Assembly (NCBI GenBank): GCA_036521995.1
Contig: DATDGR010000179.1
Location: 7,725-71,724 of the forward strand
DNA: 64,000 nucleotides
Reading direction: 5' to 3'
Origin: Gp13-AA77 sp036521995
Lineage (GTDB): Bacteria > Acidobacteriota > Terriglobia > UBA7540
Under the pieces are notes generated by a model that saw only the letters and a list, made by a program, of their open reading frames with translations, was not told where the DNA came from and did no database searches. The position numbers and the translations under genes were made by a program. Below are positions 20,226-28,071 of this stretch, in pieces (the stretch's first letter is position 1; each line of letters starts with the position of its first letter).

Positions 20226-20336
20226 ATGGGTCAAACAGCGCAACCGCAAAGGAATTAATCGGAAAGACACAAAGGCACGTGTTCGGGTCGGGTTAGCCAG
20301 GCCAGAGGCTGCAAGCCTGCCGGCGGTGCGAGAGGA

Positions 20337-20366
20337 GCGGGGAGGTCCCGATGGATCCTCCCCGTT
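20337..20366 (-). terminator. GC-rich hairpin after the dpsl remnant
   Basis: GCGGGGAGG pairs with CCTCCCCGT around an 11-base loop, just beyond the stop of the ferritin-like remnant on the minus strand. There is no T run, so intrinsic termination is uncertain. Confidence 0.4.
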
Positions 20367-20388
20367 CTTGATGGTGGACGCAAATTGA

Positions 20389-20664
20389 CTACGGGAGAAA
20401 CTTGGCGAGGTAGGGTGAATTGCGTTCGGAGCCGGTGCCGCTGCGCCGGAAGTGTCCGGAAGGACCCTCGCCGAGGAATTCGGAAAAACCACGCCTCGTG
20501 CTCCACCTCTTCGTGCAGGATCCCTAGCGCCAGGTCGTAGGTGCGGTGATCCTTGCCTGCCGTGCAATTGCAAATCGCCGAGTAGCCGCCCATGGAGCAT
20601 GTCCAGCGGCTTGTCGATGTCAATCCCCGCCTTCTGCACCACTTCCACGGGCAACTCGCCCCAT
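20389..20664 (-). pseudogene. Dps-like ferritin (DPSL) remnant, frameshifted and internally deleted
   Basis: Minus-strand frames carry pieces of one Dps-like ferritin in order. Frame one reads VEVVQKAGIDIDKPLDML (about 20600-20650). A second frame reads GYSAICNCTAGKDHRTYDLA then LGILHEEVEHEAWF (about 20485-20590). After one extra base in the T run near 20485 a third frame reads SEFLGEGPSGHFRR then SGTGSERNSPYLAKFLP and a stop at 20389-20391. Full-length relatives have roughly 90-100 residues between the DML and GYSAIC segments, including most of the metal-binding helices, so an internal deletion must have occurred. The protein normally stores iron and protects against peroxide. It abuts an OxyR-like remnant on the opposite strand. 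Identification is from remembered family motifs. Confidence 0.65.
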
Positions 20665-21098
20665 GTGACGCTGGAAGATCTCGCGGCCGAGCGCTTTCTG
20701 CTGCTCAAAGACGGGCATTGCTTTCGGGACCACGTGCTGCGATCTGCAAGCGCTGCCATTTGAGTCCGAACGTGGTGTCTGAGAGCGGGCAGTTTGATAC
20801 CCTGGTGGCGATGGTGGCCGAGGGTGCAAGCCTGACTTTACTGCCGGAGATGGCCCGGCAGCATTACCGGCACTCGGGAGTGCGGCTCGTCGACTTTGCT
20901 CCTCGACAGACAGCCCGAACCCTTGGCTTGGTGCCCGCCAAGCAGAAGTTTGTCACGCCGTCTACGCACGCGTTTATGGAATACCTCCGCCAGGTTTGTC
21001 GAGCGCAGGGCAGCTCCGCGCCCGCTGCCCCCGATCGCGTTTTGAGCGGCGGCCGGGCGCCGGCGGCACGGCGCAACGGCGCCAGGCTCGCTAGCTGA
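20662..21098 (+). pseudogene. LysR-type (OxyR-like) regulator remnant, C-terminal half only
   Basis: The effector-binding domain of an OxyR-like regulator is recognisable in two frames. The first reads VTLEDLAAERFLLLKDGHCF and RDHVLR (20665-20742). After a frameshift near 20740-20745 the second reads CKRCHLSPNVVSESGQFDTL, VAMVAEGASLTLLPEMAR and VRLVDFAPRQTARTLGLV, to a stop at 21096-21098. The cysteine pair CKRC sits where OxyR-like proteins carry a redox-active Cys. The DNA-binding domain and the first half of the sensor domain are missing, so the gene cannot be functional as a regulator. The start of similarity coincides with the 5' end of the ferritin remnant, as if a deletion joined the two genes. 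Confidence 0.72.
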
Positions 21099-21108
21099 GA
21101 GGTTTAAG

Positions 21109-21999
21109 ATGGTGGAGCGGCGGCGCAGGAGAAGGCCTCTCGGACGCGTCATTCAGAGCGCTAACCACACCTTCGCCCAGGTCTTCCGCCGAAGCCTCGC
21201 CTCCGGAACGACGCCTGAAGGATGGCTTGCCATCGAAGGTCCGATTCTGTTTGACGAAGCGCTCCGGGCCGGCGGTTATCTCAAACCCGTCGGGCAACCT
21301 CGGACTGGAGGTGCCGACGGCGCCGTCAAGATCGTCAGCGTCATGGCCACCGAGCACGGGGCAGAGAGATTTGCCGAAGCTCTCACCCGCTTGCGGAAGG
21401 AATCGGAGGTCACCCTGGTCTCAGAGCGGTTGTACAACCAGTTGTCGCAGACGGAAAGCCCGCGCGGAATCGCGGCTCTGGTCGAGTTGCCGGAGCGAAG
21501 CCTCGACCGTGCCGTGGGCCGGCCCAACGCGCTGGTGGTGGTGGCCTGCGGGCTGCAAGACCCTGGGAACCTGGGCACCCTGGTGCGCAGTGCGCAGGCG
21601 CTGGGCGCTTCCGCCCTCGTCACCCTGCGCCGCACTGTGAGTCCCTTCAATCCCAAAGCGATTCGATCGTCGGCCGGGGCCGTGCTCCAACTGCCCGTGT
21701 TCACGGGGGCGGAGCCGGCATCGCTCCTGCAGCGCCTTCGTATCCTCGGCCTGCGCATCCTGGCGGCGGACCGGCGCGGCTCCGTTCCTGTGCAGCAGGC
21801 GGACCTGCGCGGCGCCTTGGCGGTCCTGATTGGCCAGGAGGCCGCCGGGCTCGATGAAGACCTGGCCCGCCAAGCCGACGCGCACGTGGCGATTGCGATT
21901 CGCCGTGACACCGATTCACTGAACGCCGCCACCGCCGCCAGCATCTTTCTTTATGAAGCCGCCCGGCAGCGAGGATTCCAGTTCGATGAGCCTGTTTGA
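21109..21999 (+). CDS. TrmH/SpoU-family RNA 2'-O-methyltransferase
   Basis: A 296-residue SPOUT-class RNA methyltransferase, probably acting on rRNA or tRNA ribose. An N-terminal substrate-binding domain (about 1-125) precedes the knotted catalytic domain with motif 1 DPGNLGTLVRSAQALGA, motif 2 AVLIGQEAAGLD and motif 3 SLNAATAASIFLYEA. The N-terminal domain starts GRVIQSANHTFAQVFRRSLA rather than with the typical RlmB L30e-like sequence, so the target site is uncertain. GAGAGG precedes the ATG. The end overlaps rarA by 14 bases, implying co-transcription. The preceding 10 bases join it to the broken LysR gene, which is probably not functionally related. Confidence 0.88.
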   Translation: MVERRRRRRPLGRVIQSANHTFAQVFRRSLASGTTPEGWLAIEGPILFDEALRAGGYLKPVGQPRTGGADGAVKIVSVMATEHGAERFAEALTRLRKESEVTLVSERLYNQLSQTESPRGIAALVELPERSLDRAVGRPNALVVVACGLQDPGNLGTLVRSAQALGASALVTLRRTVSPFNPKAIRSSAGAVLQLPVFTGAEPASLLQRLRILGLRILAADRRGSVPVQQADLRGALAVLIGQEAAGLDEDLARQADAHVAIAIRRDTDSLNAATAASIFLYEAARQRGFQFDEPV

Positions 22000-23335
22000 G
22001 ACGCCCGTGCAAGCGGAAGGTCCCGCGAGTGGCCGGCCGCTCGCCGATCGCATGCGTCCCGAGACGCTGGATGAGTTTGTGGGCCAGCAGCATCTGCTGG
22101 GGCCGGGAAAGCCATTGCGCCTGGCCATCGAGCGCGACCAGGTCTCGTCGCTGATCCTGTGGGGCCCGCCGGGATCGGGCAAGACGACGCTCGCCACCAT
22201 CGTAGCCAGGCACACGCGGAGCCGGTTCGTGAAGTTCAGCGCCGTCCTGGCCGGCATCCGCGAAATCAAGGATGTGATGGCCGCAGCCGAGAGAGTCCGC
22301 GCACTGGGCCAGCGTACAACGCTCTTCATCGACGAGATTCACCGCTTTAACAAAGCGCAGCAGGACGCCTTCCTGCCCTACGTCGAGCGCGGCGACGTAG
22401 TGCTGATCGGCGCCACCACGGAGAATCCCTCTTTCGAGGTAAATTCGGCCCTGCTCTCGCGGGCCAAGGTCTATCTGCTCTCGCCGCTCTCCGCCGAGGA
22501 GATTCTCACCCTGCTCGGCCGCGCGCTTGGGGACGAGCGACGCGGTCTCGGTCGCGATCAGGTTGTAATACCGGAGGATTTGCTGCGCCAGATTGCGGTC
22601 TTCTCGAACGGCGACGCCCGGGTGGCCTACAACGTGCTCGAAGCTGCCGTCACCGCGGCCAGGCGGGACGGCGAAGGCCACGCCACCGTGACGCCGGCAG
22701 TGGTGGAAGATGCCTTGCAGCGCAAGATGCTCCTCTACGACAAAGCGGGCGAGGAGCACTACAACGTCATCTCCGCGCTGCATAAGTCGGTTCGGAACTC
22801 AGACCCCGACGCTACGCTTTACTGGCTGGCGCGGATGCTCGAGGCCGGTGAGGATCCGCTGTACATCGCGCGCCGCCTGATCCGCATGGCGTCGGAAGAC
22901 ATCGGTCTCGCGGACCCGGGTGCTCTCGAAATCGCAGTGGCCGCCCAGCAGGCGGCACACTTTATCGGCATGCCGGAAGGAAACTTGGCTCTCGCCCAGG
23001 CGGCGGTCTATCTGGCCCTGGCGCCTAAGTCAAACGCCCTGTATGCCGGTTATGGTGAGGCGCAGAAGGACGTGGCCAGGACAGTCGCCGAACCGGTGCC
23101 GTTACACCTGCGAAACGCGGTCACCGGTCTGATGGCGCATTTCGGCTACGGCCAGGGCTACGAGTACGCCCACGACGCACCCGAGCACCTCACGCGGATG
23201 ACCTGCCTTCCCGACAGCCTGAAGAACCGCCGCTATTACCATCCCACCGGCGAAGGCTTCGAGAAGAAACTGCAGGAGAGGCTGGACGCCATCGAGAAGT
23301 GGCGACAGAACAACAAGGTTGGAGGCGAACCCTAA
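21986..23335 (+). CDS. rarA: replication-associated recombination protein A (AAA+ ATPase)
   Basis: A 449-residue AAA+ protein of the RarA/MgsA/WRNIP1 family, which acts at stalled replication forks. It begins MSLFETPVQ and RPLADRMRPETLDEFVGQQH, the family hallmark. Walker A is GPPGSGKTT (near residue 60), Walker B LFIDEIHRFNKAQQD, sensor 1 GATTENPSFEVNSALLSR. The C-terminal tetramerisation region has EHYNVISALHKSVRNSDPDA and GYGQGYEYAHDAPEH. The ATG at 21986 is the natural start, within the end of the methyltransferase gene. It converges with the CoA-binding protein gene, 30 bases away. Confidence 0.95.
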   Translation: MSLFETPVQAEGPASGRPLADRMRPETLDEFVGQQHLLGPGKPLRLAIERDQVSSLILWGPPGSGKTTLATIVARHTRSRFVKFSAVLAGIREIKDVMAAAERVRALGQRTTLFIDEIHRFNKAQQDAFLPYVERGDVVLIGATTENPSFEVNSALLSRAKVYLLSPLSAEEILTLLGRALGDERRGLGRDQVVIPEDLLRQIAVFSNGDARVAYNVLEAAVTAARRDGEGHATVTPAVVEDALQRKMLLYDKAGEEHYNVISALHKSVRNSDPDATLYWLARMLEAGEDPLYIARRLIRMASEDIGLADPGALEIAVAAQQAAHFIGMPEGNLALAQAAVYLALAPKSNALYAGYGEAQKDVARTVAEPVPLHLRNAVTGLMAHFGYGQGYEYAHDAPEHLTRMTCLPDSLKNRRYYHPTGEGFEKKLQERLDAIEKWRQNNKVGGEP

Positions 23336-23365
23336 GTGGGCAGCGAGGCTAGTTACATAGTCGAT

Positions 23366-23860
23366 TCAGATGCCTTCGCTGAGGAAGCGTTTGGCATGCT
23401 CCTTGAGAATACAGCGGTCTTCAACCACCAGGAGACCGGCGGCTCGGGCGCGGCTGGCGGCCTCTTCGTGGCGGATCCCCTCTTGCATCCACACCACCCT
23501 GGCACCGCGTCCAATCGCGCTTTCCACCAGGGCAGGAACATGCCGCGGCTGGCGGAAGATCACCACCATATCGAAGGCTTCCGGAACTTTCTCAAGCGAA
23601 GCATAAGCCGGCTCGCCCAGCACCGAGGTTTCTTCGGGATTCACCGGGATGATTCGATAGCCCCGCCGCTGCATGTAGGCTGCCACCCCGTAACTCGGGC
23701 GGGCAGGTTTCGAGGAGAGTCCTACGACGGCCAGGGTCTTGCTGCCTTCGAGCATGGCCGCGATCGGGTCGCGCAAAGGAGCTGCTCGCTGCGACAGACG
23801 GCGTTCCCTCCGCCAGACCGGTTCTGGCTGCGCGATCGGATGAGAATGAGTCGAAGCCAT
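23366..23860 (-). CDS. CoA-binding domain protein (YccU type)
   Basis: A 164-residue protein with a Rossmann-like CoA-binding domain: KTLAVVGLSSKPARPSYGVA (nucleotide loop), GYRIIPVNPEETSVLGEPAY, FDMVVIFRQPRHVPALVE and ARVVWMQEGIRHEEAASRAR. The last 20 residues (VVEDRCILKEHAKRF) carry the conserved 'D-C---EH' end of the family. The N-terminal 30 residues are not conserved, and a later start is possible. Its cellular role is not established; such proteins resemble the CoA-binding half of succinyl-CoA synthetase alpha chain. It stands upstream of nothing on its strand, with hisC 81 bases behind it. Confidence 0.88.
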   Translation of the reverse strand: MASTHSHPIAQPEPVWRRERRLSQRAAPLRDPIAAMLEGSKTLAVVGLSSKPARPSYGVAAYMQRRGYRIIPVNPEETSVLGEPAYASLEKVPEAFDMVVIFRQPRHVPALVESAIGRGARVVWMQEGIRHEEAASRARAAGLLVVEDRCILKEHAKRFLSEGI

Positions 23861-23941
23861 CTCACACCTCCCAGCGGCTCGTCGACCCGCCAGTCCCCGA
23901 GCCTGAGTCCGGGTGATTCGGTTGCGTGCGCGGTTTCAGTC

Positions 23942-25078
23942 TCACGCCTTCTCGGACAGCGCTTCGGGCCGGCCCGCCCATTCCCCTACTCGTGCCAGCG
24001 CTTCGAGAAAGATGACGTTGTCCTCGCGCGTCCCGACCGTCACCCGCAAGCTGGTCGGGAAGCCGTAGAGCTTCATGGGCCGCACGATCACGCCCTCGTG
24101 CAGGAGCCGCTTGAAATCATGGTCGCAGTCGCGGCCGGTGTCAATAAGCAAAAAGTTCGCCACCGAAGGAGTCACGGCTACGCCGAGCGCCGTCAGCTCG
24201 TGGATCAGGAATTTCATCTCGCGCTCGTTGGACTCAACCGATCGCGCCACATGCTCCCGATCGTCCAGCGCCGCCAGCGCTGCGGCTTGCGCGACACTGG
24301 AGGCATTGAACGGGGAGCGCACGCGGTTGAGAGCGTCGATCAGCTCCGGGTTTCCGATTCCATACCCAATCCGCAAGCCGGCGAGGCCATGGACCTTCGA
24401 GAACGTGCGCAGCACGAGGAGGTTCCGCCCTTCGCCCACCTCGTCGATGGAACGCGAATAGTCGGGCCGCCTGACGTAGTCGTAATAGGCCTCGTCGAGG
24501 ACCACCAGGACGCGCGCCGGCACGGCATCCAGGAAGCGTTCGAAAGCATCCGTCTTGAAAGACGTTCCGGTGGGGTTGTTCGGATTGGCCAGGTAAACGA
24601 GTTTAGTGCCGGAGGTAACGGCGCGTGTCATGGCCTCGAGGTCGCAGGTGAGGTCGCACATCGGGGTCTTAGTGAGCACGCCGCCCATCGATAAGGTGGC
24701 GGTTTCATAGATGTAAAAGGAAGAGTCTGAGATCACCACCTCGTCGCCCGGCACCAGGCAGGTCTTGGCCACGAGTTCGACGAGCTCCGTCGACCCTGCG
24801 CCGAGGATCACCTGGTCCATGCCGAGACCGTGCCGTCCGGCGATCTTCTCGCGCAGGTAGTAGCCGCCTCCATCGGGGTAGAAGCTGGCGCGCTCCAGGC
24901 AATGCCGCACCGCCTCGAGGGCCAGCGGTGAAGGTCCGAGAGGGTTTTCGTTCGAGGCCAGCTTGATCGCCTTGTGCCCCAGCTCACGTTCCACCTCCTC
25001 CACGGGCTTTCCCGGAGGATAAGGGTGCAGGTGCCGGGACCAAGGGGTGATCAGTTCGTCAAAGGGAATCTGGCGCAT
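23942..25078 (-). CDS. hisC: histidinol-phosphate aminotransferase
   Basis: A 378-residue class I/II PLP-dependent aminotransferase. It opens with HPYPPGKPVEEVERELG and IKLASNENPLGPSPLALEAV, the HisC signature. Other motifs are VILGAGSTELVELVAKTCL, LVYLANPNNPTGT, VVLDEAYYDYV, and LRTFSKVHGLAGLRIGYGI with the PLP lysine (near residue 230). The C-terminal arginine region is LRVTVGTREDN. It would convert imidazole-acetol phosphate and glutamate to histidinol phosphate; HisC-type enzymes can also act on aromatic amino acids. No other his gene is in the window. It lies 21 bases downstream of rluB on the same strand. Confidence 0.88.
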   Translation of the reverse strand: MRQIPFDELITPWSRHLHPYPPGKPVEEVERELGHKAIKLASNENPLGPSPLALEAVRHCLERASFYPDGGGYYLREKIAGRHGLGMDQVILGAGSTELVELVAKTCLVPGDEVVISDSSFYIYETATLSMGGVLTKTPMCDLTCDLEAMTRAVTSGTKLVYLANPNNPTGTSFKTDAFERFLDAVPARVLVVLDEAYYDYVRRPDYSRSIDEVGEGRNLLVLRTFSKVHGLAGLRIGYGIGNPELIDALNRVRSPFNASSVAQAAALAALDDREHVARSVESNEREMKFLIHELTALGVAVTPSVANFLLIDTGRDCDHDFKRLLHEGVIVRPMKLYGFPTSLRVTVGTREDNVIFLEALARVGEWAGRPEALSEKA

Positions 25079-25099
25079 GGCTCAACGGCCTCGGTCGGA

Positions 25100-25846
25100 C
25101 TACGGCGTGCCCTCCCGATGCTTTGCACTCCAGCTTTTCAGCTTCCGAACCTCGGCAGGTGTCAGGTGGCGAAACCGACCGGGCGCCAGGCGTTCGTCTG
25201 TCAGAAACGCGATCCGCACGCGCTTCAACTTTACCACTGGCTGGCCGATCCGCTCAAACATCCGCCGTACCTGGTGATATCGTCCCTCCACCAGGGTAAT
25301 CTCGTACCACGGCTTCTCGCGTTCCGAGCGGCTTCCCAGGACGCGGATCTTCGCCGGGGCCGTTCGCTGACCGTCGAGGGCGATGCCGCGTTCGAGCGTG
25401 CGCAGATCCTCGGGGCTCGGCTGTCCCTCGATCTTGACGTGGTAAGTCCGCGGCACGGCGGAGGCGCGCGACATCAAAAAATGAGCCAGGTCGCCGTCAT
25501 TGGTCAGGAGGATGATGCCGGTGGAATGGTAGTCGAGCCGTCCCACCGGATAGACCCGCTCTTTAACCCCCCGCACCAGGGAGACCACGGTCGGCCGCTT
25601 CTGAGGATCGCTCACCGTAGACACGTAGCCTAGCGGTTTGTTCACCAGGAGATAAGTCAGGTTACGATCGGCGCGGAGCGGCTTGCCACCCACCTTAATT
25701 CGGTCGCGGCGGGAATCGGCCTTCGATCCCAGCTTCGTGACCACCTGGCCGTTGACTGTGATGCGCCCCTGCTCGATCAGGGTCTCGGCCTTCCGGCGCG
25801 AGGTGATGCCCGCCGCGGCGATGATCTTCTGGAGCCGTTCAAGCAT
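25100..25846 (-). CDS. rluB: 23S rRNA pseudouridine synthase, RsuA/RluB family
   Basis: A 248-residue enzyme. The N-terminal S4 RNA-binding domain (LQKIIAAAGITSRRKAETLI, about 3-60) is followed by the catalytic domain with VYPVGRLDYHSTGIILLTND (catalytic Asp near residue 103), YHVKIEGQPSPEDLRTLERG and EGRYHQVRRMFERIGQPVVK. This order is typical of RluB, which modifies helix 93 of 23S rRNA, though RluE/RluF/RsuA cannot be fully excluded. In many genomes it follows scpA-scpB, as here; a repeat-bearing gap of about 210 bases separates it from scpB. Confidence 0.88.
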   Translation of the reverse strand: MLERLQKIIAAAGITSRRKAETLIEQGRITVNGQVVTKLGSKADSRRDRIKVGGKPLRADRNLTYLLVNKPLGYVSTVSDPQKRPTVVSLVRGVKERVYPVGRLDYHSTGIILLTNDGDLAHFLMSRASAVPRTYHVKIEGQPSPEDLRTLERGIALDGQRTAPAKIRVLGSRSEREKPWYEITLVEGRYHQVRRMFERIGQPVVKLKRVRIAFLTDERLAPGRFRHLTPAEVRKLKSWSAKHREGTP

Positions 25847-25965
25847 AAGCTGGCTCTTGGACGCGAACCGGCCCTTCCTCGACGCCTGCTTGTTGCGCCC
25901 TTAGATTGGCCCGCGGCGCTGCGCCTGACGAGTCACGCGGACCGATGAAACACCCGACAGGGGAT

Positions 25966-26045
25966 GTCATCCTGAGCGCAGCGAAGGATCTGCTGTGTTT
26001 GGTTTCACTAAGAAACAGCGGATGTCTCACCACGCTCAGCGTGAC
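25966..26045. repeat. GTCATCCTGAGCG-type imperfect palindromic element
   Basis: An 80-base element bounded by GTCATCCTGAGCG and CGCTCAGCGTGAC, which pair with two mismatches. The inner arms (GGATCTGCTGT and ACAGCGGATGT) are also partly complementary. It sits in the scpB-rluB gap. The 'GTCAT-CCTGAGCG-AGCGAAGGATCT' core is a common dispersed palindromic repeat in environmental bacterial genomes. A related element is at 35631-35735. Confidence 0.7.
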
Positions 26046-26058
26046 AGGTGCACTTTCG

Positions 26059-26889
26059 TCAGCCTGCTCGATCTTCCTCATGACCGTCAGGCTCTCCGGA
26101 CGCGGTGGCGGCCTTGCTGGACGCCACTTCTTCTCCCTTTGCTGGCGCGTTTTCAGCCGAGGGAACTTCCGGCCCAGGCTGTTCGGGCACGGCTTCCTCA
26201 GCGGCCGTCTCGTATGCCGCGGCTTCGACCTCGGCAATAGGCTCGTCCTCGTTCGCCACCGCTTCGGTTGGCGTCTGCTCAGCCTCGGACCCGGCCTCAG
26301 AAGCGAATTCGTCCGGCGTCAGCAGCTCTGATCCCAGGGCCTGCCGGGCCATCTCTTCGAACTCGCGGAGGCTGGGCATCTCGCTCAAGTCGCGAAGGCC
26401 AAAATGCACCAGGAATTCCCGCGAGGTTCGGTACAGGATGGGCCGTCCCACCACGTTCTTGCGTCCGGCCGTGACGATCAGTTTTCTTTCGAGCAAGGTG
26501 TGAATCACGCCGCCGCAGTCGACGCCGCGAATCTCGTTGATCTCGGGTACGGTGACGGGCTGGCGGTAGGCGATGACCGCCAGCACCTCGAGCGCAGGTT
26601 TGGAGAGACGAATGGGCGGCTTGAGGCTTTTCACGAAATCGCGCAGGACTTCGTGATGCTCGGCCTTAGAGGAAAACTTCCAGCCTCCGGCGACGGGACG
26701 GATCTGAATGCCGTGCTGAGGCCAGGCGTAGTCATTCATGAGCTCAAACAGACTGGCCTTGATGCGGTCGCGCGGCTCGCCGGTGAGCGCCTTGGCGAGC
26801 ATGTCGAGCGTCACCGGTTCAGGCGAGACGTAAAGAATGGCCTCGATCAAGGCTTTCAGGTTGTCGTTGCTCAGCGTTTGTTCAGCCAT
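26059..26889 (-). CDS. scpB: segregation and condensation protein B
   Basis: A 276-residue kleisin-associated winged-helix protein of the Smc-ScpAB condensin. Conserved parts are LKALIEAILYVSPEPVTLD, IRLSKPALEVLAVIAYRQPV, TVPEINEIRGVDCGGVIHTL, and GRKNVVGRPILYRTSREFLV, then FGLRDLSEMPSL. After about residue 190 a long acidic, Ala/Glu/Pro-rich tail (about 85 residues) has no fold and is not conserved. It lies 47 bases after scpA on the same strand, as in most bacteria. Confidence 0.94.
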   Translation of the reverse strand: MAEQTLSNDNLKALIEAILYVSPEPVTLDMLAKALTGEPRDRIKASLFELMNDYAWPQHGIQIRPVAGGWKFSSKAEHHEVLRDFVKSLKPPIRLSKPALEVLAVIAYRQPVTVPEINEIRGVDCGGVIHTLLERKLIVTAGRKNVVGRPILYRTSREFLVHFGLRDLSEMPSLREFEEMARQALGSELLTPDEFASEAGSEAEQTPTEAVANEDEPIAEVEAAAYETAAEEAVPEQPGPEVPSAENAPAKGEEVASSKAATASGEPDGHEEDRAG

Positions 26890-26936
26890 AAAATGAGTCT
26901 GGGCTGCTGGGCGCAGCGAGCAGCGCCCCTACAGCC

Positions 26937-27920
26937 TCAGGGCACGTCCGTCTCCGGTTCCGCACCGAAGCTCTCTTCTAGCGCCGCTTCGAGCGTCGTG
27001 GGGTCGGCTCCGTCCATCACCTCGTCGAAAGACCTGCTGCGCTGGATCGTGATCGGATCGAACAGATCCTTCTGCCGCAGCGTCACGGCGCGCAGCCGGA
27101 CCAGTTCGAGCAAGGCAAGCAGCAGAGCGACCAGCGCCTGGCGAGTGAGGAATCCCGCTGCCAGATCGTCGAGCTGGACGGGACCGCGCCGGCTGCGCAG
27201 CACGTCGCGGACGTGCTCGATCATCTCGGCCACGGTAATCTCCTCGCGCTCGATGGCCAGCGGTGGCCGCAGCTTGGCGCGCTCCAGAATCTGGCGGAAG
27301 GCCGCGATCAGGTCAAAGACGGAGACGGCAAGGCCAGGCTCGTCCTCCGCCTCGACAAACTCGCCGATGCCCGGCTCCGACCACATGGCTTCTTCCACCA
27401 CCCGTTTTGATTGCAGCATCTGGGCCGCATTCTTGAACTGCTCGTGCTCGAGCAACCGATGGACCAGCTCCATCCGCGGGTCTTCCTGCTCCTCCGGCGG
27501 AGCGTTCGGGTCCGGCGGCAGCAGCGTACGCGACTTGATATAGATAAGCGTGGCCGCCGTAAAGACAAACTCGCCGCCCAGGTCGATGTTGAGCTCGTCG
27601 CACACGCGAAGGTAGTCGAGGTACTGCTGGGTGATGCGGGCGATGGGAATGTCGTAGATGTCGATCTCTTGCTTGCGGATCAAGTCGAGCAGCAGATCGA
27701 GCGGTCCTTCGTAGGCTTCGAGCTTGACGGCCGGCGGAGGCGTCACGGTTCGCGTTGCGCGCTTACCGGAGGCCACGGGGGATGACTCAGGCGCTGCAGC
27801 TTCGGTGGAGGCCGTTCCCAGCGGACTGTTGTCCTGAGGGGTTTCCGCCGGAGCGGCCTCGGGTGGACTCGTCCCGGCCGGGGCTGGTACCGGGTCACGC
27901 TGGTTGGTCTCGTCAGTCAT
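26937..27920 (-). CDS. scpA: segregation and condensation protein A (kleisin)
   Basis: A 327-residue kleisin subunit that bridges Smc heads. The first 60 residues are a Pro/Ala/Glu-rich low-complexity leader. The family core begins VKLEAYEGPLDLLLDLIRKQ and EIDIYDIPIARITQQYLDYL, continues with GEFVFTAATLIYIKSRTLLP, and ends with the winged-helix domain (FLTRQALVALLLALLELVRL). The ATG at 27920 is one of three close candidates (TTG at 27932, GTG at 27923); none has a clear ribosome site, and the true start might lie after the leader. It heads the scpA-scpB-rluB(-hisC) gene string. Confidence 0.92.
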   Translation of the reverse strand: MTDETNQRDPVPAPAGTSPPEAAPAETPQDNSPLGTASTEAAAPESSPVASGKRATRTVTPPPAVKLEAYEGPLDLLLDLIRKQEIDIYDIPIARITQQYLDYLRVCDELNIDLGGEFVFTAATLIYIKSRTLLPPDPNAPPEEQEDPRMELVHRLLEHEQFKNAAQMLQSKRVVEEAMWSEPGIGEFVEAEDEPGLAVSVFDLIAAFRQILERAKLRPPLAIEREEITVAEMIEHVRDVLRSRRGPVQLDDLAAGFLTRQALVALLLALLELVRLRAVTLRQKDLFDPITIQRSRSFDEVMDGADPTTLEAALEESFGAEPETDVP

Positions 27921-28071
27921 CACGTGAACCAAGTTGTTGCCTCAGACCGGGTGTGAGGCGCTGGCCAACGACCGGCCAGGGCAGCATCCTTCAAAGGTGC
28001 CCCCGGATACCCACTGGGGGCGCCGAACTAGGCTCATTGACCGGAAGCCCTAATTTGCGCATCTCTTGATT

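Larger units (their letters stand above)
19565..20336. other. gene-free stretch carrying GAACC repeats
   Basis: About 770 bases in which I see no convincing gene; short open frames here lack family features or ribosome sites. The first 450 bases are unremarkable GC-rich DNA. From about 20040 the sequence turns A-rich and carries the repeat copies listed separately plus a lone ACGAACCCGAG at about 20054. Confidence 0.6.

Noticed and set aside
23336..24694. A 452-residue plus-strand open frame after rarA
   Set aside because: It runs antisense through the CoA-binding protein and hisC genes, which are clear families.
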